In this document: piece after piece, positions 59,221-64,000 of the stretch
Layout: the number at the start of each line of letters is the position of its first letter
How positions within the stretch are numbered: position 1 is the stretch's first letter
From: Pseudomonadota bacterium
GTDB taxonomy: Bacteria; Desulfobacterota; Desulfarculia; Desulfarculales; Desulfarculaceae
Assembly: GCA_018896025.1 (NCBI GenBank)
Contig: JAHIND010000016.1
Span: 104,039-168,038 of the forward strand
Direction: 5' to 3'
DNA: 64,000 nt
Program-made: the position numbers and the translations under genes
Notes under the pieces: model-generated
The model's database searches: none
Seen by the model: the letters and a program-made list of their open reading frames with translations, nothing else
What the model was told of the DNA's origin: nothing

Positions 59221-60270
59221 GTGGGCGTGACCCAAGAACTTTCACAACGTGCCCGGTTGGTGCTGGCCTCGGTGGTGGCCAACTATATAACCACGGCCGA
59301 GCCGGTGGGGTCGCGCACCGTATCCAAGCAGAAAGACGTGGATTTTTCCCCGGCCACCGTGCGCAACGTCATGTCCGACCTGGAGGAGATGGGCTACCTG
59401 GAGCAGCCCCACGTCTCGGCCGGACGGGTGCCCACCGCCGAAGGACTGCGCTTGTACGTGGATTCCATCCTGGAACTGGACGAACTGGACCAGCACACCA
59501 AGGATACCATCCGCTCCCGATTGGAAAACCAGCCGGTAAACGAGATCAACGACATATTCAAGGCCACCAGCCGTGCTCTGAGCCAGATCAGCCGCCAGGC
59601 GGCCCTGGTGGCGGTGCCCAGCCCGGAACAGGAAGTTTTTCGGCACATGGAGTTCGTGCGCCTGGCTCCGGGGCTTATCCTGGTGGTGCTGGTCTCCAAG
59701 ACCGGCGGGGTGCAGAACCGCATCATCGAGGCCGAGGAGGACATCGCCCAGGAGGAATTGGACCGCTACACCCGCTACCTCAACGACCTTTTGGCCGACC
59801 TGACCCTCAGCCAGGTGAAGCAGCGGGTGGCCCAGGAAATGGCCGGCGAGCGCAACCGCTTCGACGCGGTGCTCTCGCGCGCCCTCACCCTGGGCAAGCA
59901 GGCCCTGGACAACCGCAGCGAAGGCGAGCTGTTGATCGACGGCCAGACCAACCTCATGGACCAGCCCGAGTTCAAGGACGTGGTGCGCCTAAGGGGTATT
60001 TTCCAGGCCTTTGAGGAGAAATCCACCCTGTTGCGCCTGCTGGACAAGGCCCTCACCGCCCAGGGGGTTAGGTTGATCATCGGCGCGGAGAGCGACCTGG
60101 CCGAGTTGGACGGCCTGAGCGTGGTCACCTCGCCCTACGGCGAACGGGGCAAGCCCTCGGGAGCTCTGGGGGTGATCGGGCCTACCCGCATGGACTACTC
60201 CAAGGTAATACCCATGGTGGACTTCACCGCCCGCCTGGTTAGCCGCATACTGGATCAGAGGGGCAAATAG
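59221..60270 (+). CDS. hrcA: Heat-inducible transcription repressor HrcA
   Basis: A 349-aa repressor. The winged-helix N-terminal region (LVLASVVANYITTAEPVGSR) has the SPATVRNVMSDLEEMGYLEQ recognition part and HVSAGRVPTAEGLRLYVD. The C-terminal dimerisation domain ends in SRILDQRG. It normally binds CIRCE and represses grpE, dnaK and groE. GTG 59221 is used; a second GTG at 59227 has better ribosome-binding site spacing. grpE follows. Confidence 0.95.
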   Translation: MGVTQELSQRARLVLASVVANYITTAEPVGSRTVSKQKDVDFSPATVRNVMSDLEEMGYLEQPHVSAGRVPTAEGLRLYVDSILELDELDQHTKDTIRSRLENQPVNEINDIFKATSRALSQISRQAALVAVPSPEQEVFRHMEFVRLAPGLILVVLVSKTGGVQNRIIEAEEDIAQEELDRYTRYLNDLLADLTLSQVKQRVAQEMAGERNRFDAVLSRALTLGKQALDNRSEGELLIDGQTNLMDQPEFKDVVRLRGIFQAFEEKSTLLRLLDKALTAQGVRLIIGAESDLAELDGLSVVTSPYGERGKPSGALGVIGPTRMDYSKVIPMVDFTARLVSRILDQRGK

Positions 60271-60311
60271 CCCCGCGCCGTGGCCGGTATTTGCGAAAGG
60301 ATAATCAGCTA

Positions 60312-60857
60312 GTGATCAAAAGCGATAAATCCGGGGCCGCCCCGGCTCCGGAGCAGGAAGAAAAAATTCCCACCGAAGCCCAGGAAGCCGCGCCGGAACA
60401 GGGTTGCGAGGAATTGGCCGCCCAGGTAGCCGAGCTGAGGGAGCGCGCCCTGCGCCAGGCGGCGGAGCTGGAAAACTACAAGAAGCGCACCGACCGGGAA
60501 AAGGCTGAGTTCTTCAAGCGCGCCAACGAAGGCCTGGTAAAGGAACTGCTGCCGGTTATGGACAACCTGGAGCGGGCCCTGGCCGCCGCCAAGGAAAACC
60601 CCCAGAGCGACCAGACCCTCCTGCAGGGCGTGGAAATGGTCCACGCCGAGCTGCTCAAGACCCTGAGCCGCCACGGCTTGGAGCCGGTGGAGGCCATGGG
60701 CCAGCTCTTCGACCCCGAGCTGCACGAGGCCATGATGCAACAGGAAGACCCTGAGCAGGAAGAAAACATCGTGTTGGCCGAGGCCCAAAAGGGCTACACC
60801 TTTGAAGGACGCTTGTTGCGCCCGGCCATGGTGGTGGTCAGCAGGAAGCCCTCCTAG
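60312..60857 (+). CDS. grpE: Nucleotide exchange factor GrpE
   Basis: A 181-aa protein from GTG 60312 (an in-frame TTG lies at 60291). It has a charged, disordered N-terminal region, then the GrpE coiled coil (ALRQAAELENYKKRTDREKA) and the beta domain ending GRLLRPAMVVVSRKPS. It releases ADP from DnaK. dnaK is not adjacent in this window; a PBP-activator-like gene follows. Confidence 0.95.
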   Translation: MIKSDKSGAAPAPEQEEKIPTEAQEAAPEQGCEELAAQVAELRERALRQAAELENYKKRTDREKAEFFKRANEGLVKELLPVMDNLERALAAAKENPQSDQTLLQGVEMVHAELLKTLSRHGLEPVEAMGQLFDPELHEAMMQQEDPEQEENIVLAEAQKGYTFEGRLLRPAMVVVSRKPS

Positions 60858-60890
60858 CCCATGGCTGGAGTGAGCAGGGGAGGCCCCGTT

Positions 60891-62933
60891 GTGACTGCCG
60901 GTAAGCATCATATCCGCCGCCGCACCACCTTGACGGCGGCTTTGCTCCTCGTGGCGGCCTTGCTGGTCTGGGGCTGCGCCCCGACCCCCAAGATGCCGGT
61001 TCCCTCTCCGGGCCCAACGCCCGAGGCCAAGTTGGACAAGAGCCTGCCGCCCTCGGCCCTGGAGAAGGCGGGTGATGACCGCTTGGCCAGGGGGCGCTAC
61101 ATGCTGGCCGTGGACGCCTACCTGGCCGCCTTGTCGCAAAACCCAGGCCCCCTGGCGGGCAGCCGCATGCGCCTGAACCTGGCCCTGGCCTACGAGGGCG
61201 CGGGGCAGCGGGTCATGGCCCTGGAACAGTTGCGCAACATGCCCGCCAAGGGCGGCGACCCCGAGGTGCTCACCAAGGGCCTGCTCATGCAGGCCGAGCT
61301 GGAGCGTAAGCTGGGCCAGCTCAACCAGTCCTCGGCCACCCTGCGCCGTTTGGCCAAGATGCCCCCCCGGCCTCTTAGCGAGGCCGAGCAGCGTCAGGTG
61401 TTGGACTCCCTGGCCGCGACTCAGAGCGCCCTGGGGCAATACGGCCAGGCCACCGGCACCTTGCTGGAGCTGGCCGGCATGGAGGGCTTCGTAACTCCCT
61501 CGCTGCAGCTGCGCCTGGCCAAGACCGCCGGGCGGGCCTCCTCCGGCGAGTTGGAGGCTCAGTTGGGCAAGCCCCGCCCGCCCAAGCTCAACGCCATATT
61601 GCTCCTGGCCTTGGCCCGGGCCCAGTTCCGGGAAGGCCGTCTGGACGAGGCGCTGAGTACCCTGGGCCAGGTGGACGGCCTGGTCCCGGACGAGGCCATA
61701 GGCGACCAGGCCAAGGTGCTGCGCCAGGAGATCAAGCAGGCCAAGCTGGTGGACCCGGTGGCGGTGGGGGTGCTGTTGCCTCTCAGCGGCCCCTGGGCCC
61801 AGACCGGCAAGGAGGTGCTGGCCGCGGTGGAGCTGGGCCTGGGGCTGTATGAAAGCGCCGCGGGCAAGGCTCCGGTGCTCTACATCGCCGACAGCCGGGG
61901 GCGCGCCATGGAGAGCGCGGCCGAGGTGGACAAGCTGGTGGACGAGCACAAGGTCATGGCCATCATAGGGCCCTTGGGAGCCGGACCTTCCCTGGCCGCC
62001 GCCCGCCAGGCCCAGGTCCGCCAGGTGCCACTGATTTCCCTGGCCCGCATCGACGGCGTGGCCCAGAGCGGGCCTTACGTGTTCCAGGACTCCTTGACAC
62101 CCCAGCGCCAGGTGGACGGTCTGCTCACCGAGGCCATGTCCCTCAGGGGCAAGAAGCGCTTCGCGGTGCTGGCCCCGGACAACTCCTATGGCCGGGGCTT
62201 TGCCGGGCTGATGGAAAAGAGTGTGGTGGCCAGGGGCGGCCAGGTGGTGCGTCGCCTCTTCTACGACCCCCAATCCAAGGACTTCACCCAGTACGTGCAA
62301 AAGCTGGTAAAGATGCCTCTGGGCAAGTACCGCCCCGGCGCGCCCGATTCACCCCAGCCGGTCATCGACTTCGAGGCCCTGTTCATGCCAGACGGCCCCC
62401 AGACCGTGGCCATGGCCGCCAGCCAGCTGCGCTACTTCGATGTCACCGGGGTGCTCTTGATGGGCACCAGCCTGTGGCACGAGACGCGCCTGCTGGAGTT
62501 GGCCTCCCGCGATGTGCAGGGAGCCATAATGCCGGGATGCTTCGACCCCGGCTCTCGGGACCCCATTGTGCAGAAGTTCGTGGTGGAGTATCAAAAGGCC
62601 CTACAGCGCACCCCCTCCTTGCTGGAGGCTCAGGGCTATGACGCCTCCCAGGTGCTGCGCCACCTGATTCGGAGCAACGATGCGCCCCGCACCCGACAGG
62701 CTATGCAACAGGCCTTGCTCAAGGTCAAGGACCTGCCTGGGGTGTGCGGCCCCATCACCATGAGCCCTCAGCGCCTGTTCGACCAGCCGGTGATCATCTT
62801 CACCGTGGACCGAGCCGGTTTCCGGCCGGTGCAGCCCCAGGACCGGGTGGAGGCCGAACCGGCTCCCACCGCCGACGCGGCCTCCCCGCTGGCGCAGCAG
62901 GCCCAGCCGGACGCGCCGCCCGCCGCACAGTAA
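60891..62933 (+). CDS. Penicillin-binding-protein activator / periplasmic binding-protein-like lipoprotein
   Basis: A 680-aa protein from GTG 60891 (GGGGAGG 7 nt upstream). It has a lipoprotein signal (LLLVAALLVWGC), then about 230 residues of TPR-like helices (ARGRYMLAVDAYLAALSQNP). A type I periplasmic-binding fold follows (VGVLLPLSGPWAQTGKEVLA, FAVLAPDNSYGRGFA, DVQGAIMPGCFDPGSRDP) and then a Pro/Ala-rich tail. The order matches LpoA/LppC-type activators of peptidoglycan synthases. A branched-chain amino acid ABC-type ligand role is less likely because no transporter genes lie nearby. Confidence 0.82.
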   Translation: MTAGKHHIRRRTTLTAALLLVAALLVWGCAPTPKMPVPSPGPTPEAKLDKSLPPSALEKAGDDRLARGRYMLAVDAYLAALSQNPGPLAGSRMRLNLALAYEGAGQRVMALEQLRNMPAKGGDPEVLTKGLLMQAELERKLGQLNQSSATLRRLAKMPPRPLSEAEQRQVLDSLAATQSALGQYGQATGTLLELAGMEGFVTPSLQLRLAKTAGRASSGELEAQLGKPRPPKLNAILLLALARAQFREGRLDEALSTLGQVDGLVPDEAIGDQAKVLRQEIKQAKLVDPVAVGVLLPLSGPWAQTGKEVLAAVELGLGLYESAAGKAPVLYIADSRGRAMESAAEVDKLVDEHKVMAIIGPLGAGPSLAAARQAQVRQVPLISLARIDGVAQSGPYVFQDSLTPQRQVDGLLTEAMSLRGKKRFAVLAPDNSYGRGFAGLMEKSVVARGGQVVRRLFYDPQSKDFTQYVQKLVKMPLGKYRPGAPDSPQPVIDFEALFMPDGPQTVAMAASQLRYFDVTGVLLMGTSLWHETRLLELASRDVQGAIMPGCFDPGSRDPIVQKFVVEYQKALQRTPSLLEAQGYDASQVLRHLIRSNDAPRTRQAMQQALLKVKDLPGVCGPITMSPQRLFDQPVIIFTVDRAGFRPVQPQDRVEAEPAPTADAASPLAQQAQPDAPPAAQ

Positions 62934-62956
62934 ACCGGGCGCCCTTAACAAAACCG

Positions 62957-62986
62957 CAGGCCGCGCAACCCAGGTTGCGCGGCCTG
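62957..62986 (+). terminator. Hairpin terminator between convergent genes
   Basis: A perfect 14-bp stem CAGGCCGCGCAACC / GGTTGCGCGGCCTG with a 2-nt loop lies about 20 nt after the PBP-activator stop. The plus strand continues ATCATTTG and the minus strand CGGTTTTGTT, so it may serve both directions. Confidence 0.65.
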
Positions 62987-63033
62987 ATCATTTGGCGGCG
63001 ATGGTAGGGGAGGTTCCCTTCAAGCCCTCGGGG

Positions 63034-63600
63034 TCAGCCCATTATCTTTTTGCCCCTGAGGGCCTCGGCCACCCGGGCGATGTTCTTGCCGTGTTGGATG
63101 CACACCTCGGAGCGCTCCTCGGGCAGGCCACCCTTGATGACCGACAGGTCTTCGTTGTGAGCCCGGCCATAGGGCCCCCACTGCAAGCCGCCCTTGGCGT
63201 AACCGGGCGAGTCCTTGGGCAGGGGTACCAACACCATGCCCAGCTCGGCCAGGTTGTTGAGCATGGCCAGCATGGTCAACTCGCAGCCCGCCCCTGCGTT
63301 GCCGTAGCCCGAGCCGCAGGCGAACACCGCGCTCGCCTTGCCGGCCACCTTGTCGCCCATCCACAGGCCGGAGCACTGTTGGTCGATGAATTTTTTCATG
63401 CGCCAGTCCATGGAGCCCATGTGCACCGGGCTGCCCAGGACCAGGGCGTCGGCGGCTAATACATCATCGGCCTTGGCCTCTTCAGCGTTCTTGAGTATGG
63501 CTTTGCAGCCTTGAACTGAATCAACCCCTGCGGCCACCTTTTCGGCCATTTTCAAGGTGCCTTTGTGGTCGGTGGCGTAGACGATGAGAACCTCTGCCAT
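63034..63600 (-). CDS. Flavodoxin-fold (NAD(P)H-dependent quinone reductase-like) protein
   Basis: A 188-aa protein with VLIVYATDHKGTLKMAEKVA at the start (FMN phosphate loop), ALVLGSPVHMGSMDWRMKKF and ACGSGYGNAGAGCELTMLAM. This matches WrbA- or flavodoxin-type NAD(P)H oxidoreductases, although the WrbA loop is not exact. It probably binds FMN. Confidence 0.85.
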   Translation of the reverse strand: MAEVLIVYATDHKGTLKMAEKVAAGVDSVQGCKAILKNAEEAKADDVLAADALVLGSPVHMGSMDWRMKKFIDQQCSGLWMGDKVAGKASAVFACGSGYGNAGAGCELTMLAMLNNLAELGMVLVPLPKDSPGYAKGGLQWGPYGRAHNEDLSVIKGGLPEERSEVCIQHGKNIARVAEALRGKKIMG

Positions 63601-63684
63601 GGATACTCTCCTCTGCTCGAAGTTCAGTTTGCTCTCTTTAATATATGGCCACGGAACACCGGCCGAAGCAAGGGCCGGGGCCGC

Positions 63685-63716
63685 AAAAAAAAAGCCCTTC
63701 CCATGATGGGAAGGGC
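63685..63716 (-). terminator. Terminator of the aldehyde dehydrogenase gene
   Basis: Minus strand GCCCTTCCC-ATCAT-GGGAAGGGC (9-bp stem) is followed by a run of nine Ts. It lies about 35 nt after the dehydrogenase stop. Confidence 0.85.
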
Positions 63717-63750
63717 CCGTGAAAAGGCTATGAGTCGGACTGGGAGCCGC

Positions 63751-64000
63751 TTACACCCAGCGGGCGGTGACGGTTCTTTCGTCCAGGAACAGGCGCATGG
63801 AGGCCAGGCGGGACTTGGCCGCGCCCAGGAAGCTCTTGCGCTTGCTTCCCAAGGGGAAAAAGGCGTAGGGCTGGGGAACGCCCACGTTGATGCCCACGTT
63901 GCCCACGTTCACCTCGCGGGCGAACAAGCGGGCGTTGGCCCCGCTGGCGGTCATGATGCAGGCGCTGTGGCCCAGGTCGGTCTTGGAGTTGATCCAGCCG
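63751..64000 (-). CDS. Methylmalonate-semialdehyde-type aldehyde dehydrogenase, C-terminal end (partial)
   Basis: Open to the window edge. About 82 codons are visible, with WINSKTDLGHSACIMTASGA, VGNVGINVGVPQPYAFFP and the end RTVTARWV. VG-VGIN-VP-P is the MmsA/aldehyde dehydrogenase end, where CoA-dependent members oxidise semialdehydes. The catalytic Cys and cofactor domain lie outside the window. Confidence 0.8.
   Translation of the reverse strand, partial: GWINSKTDLGHSACIMTASGANARLFAREVNVGNVGINVGVPQPYAFFPLGSKRKSFLGAAKSRLASMRLFLDERTVTARWV

Noticed and set aside
59130..59230. CIRCE operator before hrcA
   Set aside because: Only a TTGCTAA-like half is visible. The inverted partner GAGTGCTAA with 9-nt spacing is missing.
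60309..62300. Long minus-strand frame (over 600 codons) opposite grpE and the PBP-activator gene
   Set aside because: The composition is that of a GC-rich antisense frame (Gly/Gln/His/Leu repeats). The plus strand carries clear GrpE and lipoprotein features.

Overview
The window looks like the chromosome of a Gram-negative, GC-rich, anaerobic bacterium, most probably a Desulfobacterota (deltaproteobacterial) sulfate-reducer-type lineage, perhaps near Desulfarculales. The lineage is inferred from gene content, not measured: a complete Rnf complex with its flavin transferase, indolepyruvate:ferredoxin oxidoreductase, KDO and autotransporter genes (an outer membrane), many lipoproteins, and several conserved small proteins without assigned function. 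The DNA is dense, mostly in short operons with 4-8 nt overlaps. I see no transposase, prophage, CRISPR array or rRNA. One tRNA gene (Pro, GGG, CCA encoded) is present.

Layout. 1-7.5 kb: ABC-F ATPase, a divergent CNT-family transporter, a small AT-rich lipoprotein, tRNA-Pro, then tldD with an amidotransferase-like gene and a rhodanese-like exported protein. 7.5-17.7 kb (minus strand): hflX, dnaB-rplI-DUF2232-rpsR-rpsF, a Nudix hydrolase, an exported TPR protein, mtaB and a class I aminotransferase. 17.7-25 kb: a leader-peptide attenuator, a highly translated-looking 96-aa protein, several exported or lipoprotein genes, an RseC-like protein overlapping a universal stress protein, and an autotransporter. 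24.5-31.9 kb (minus): rnfCDGEAB-apbE, whose RnfB is fused to a GltD/NfnB-like FAD/NAD(P)H oxidoreductase. 32-39.6 kb: a two-gene signalling pair, iorAB, a diguanylate cyclase, a patatin and a DUF2284 protein. 39.6-43.7 kb (minus): pyrG-kdsA-kdsC followed by an AT-rich membrane gene that seems to have displaced the end of kdsC. 44-49 kb: CBS protein, LarE-like transferase, PAS protein, glgA, PilZ protein. 49-56 kb: a large exported lectin-like protein with formyl-THF cyclo-ligase, a small HExxH protein, an FmdB-type zinc ribbon, a sirtuin, SAM hydroxide adenosyltransferase, a gene that looks leaderless, and an apparently exported methyltransferase. 56-64 kb: radical SAM and CGGC proteins, hrcA-grpE, a PBP-activator-like lipoprotein, a flavodoxin-fold protein, and the end of an aldehyde dehydrogenase.

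The most striking signal is the leader of the aminotransferase (minus strand, 17,924 to 17,713). A sigma70-type promoter is followed by a 23-codon leader ORF with three consecutive Tyr codons, an antiterminator segment, and an intrinsic terminator that ends about 26 nt before the structural gene. The spacing matches classical ribosome-mediated attenuation, and it suggests tyrosine-responsive control of an aromatic aminotransferase. With iorAB (arylpyruvate chemistry) it gives the window an aromatic amino acid theme. The other leading observations are the RnfB fusion, the kdsC-tail insertion and the consensus promoter placed for a leaderless transcript at 54.45 kb.
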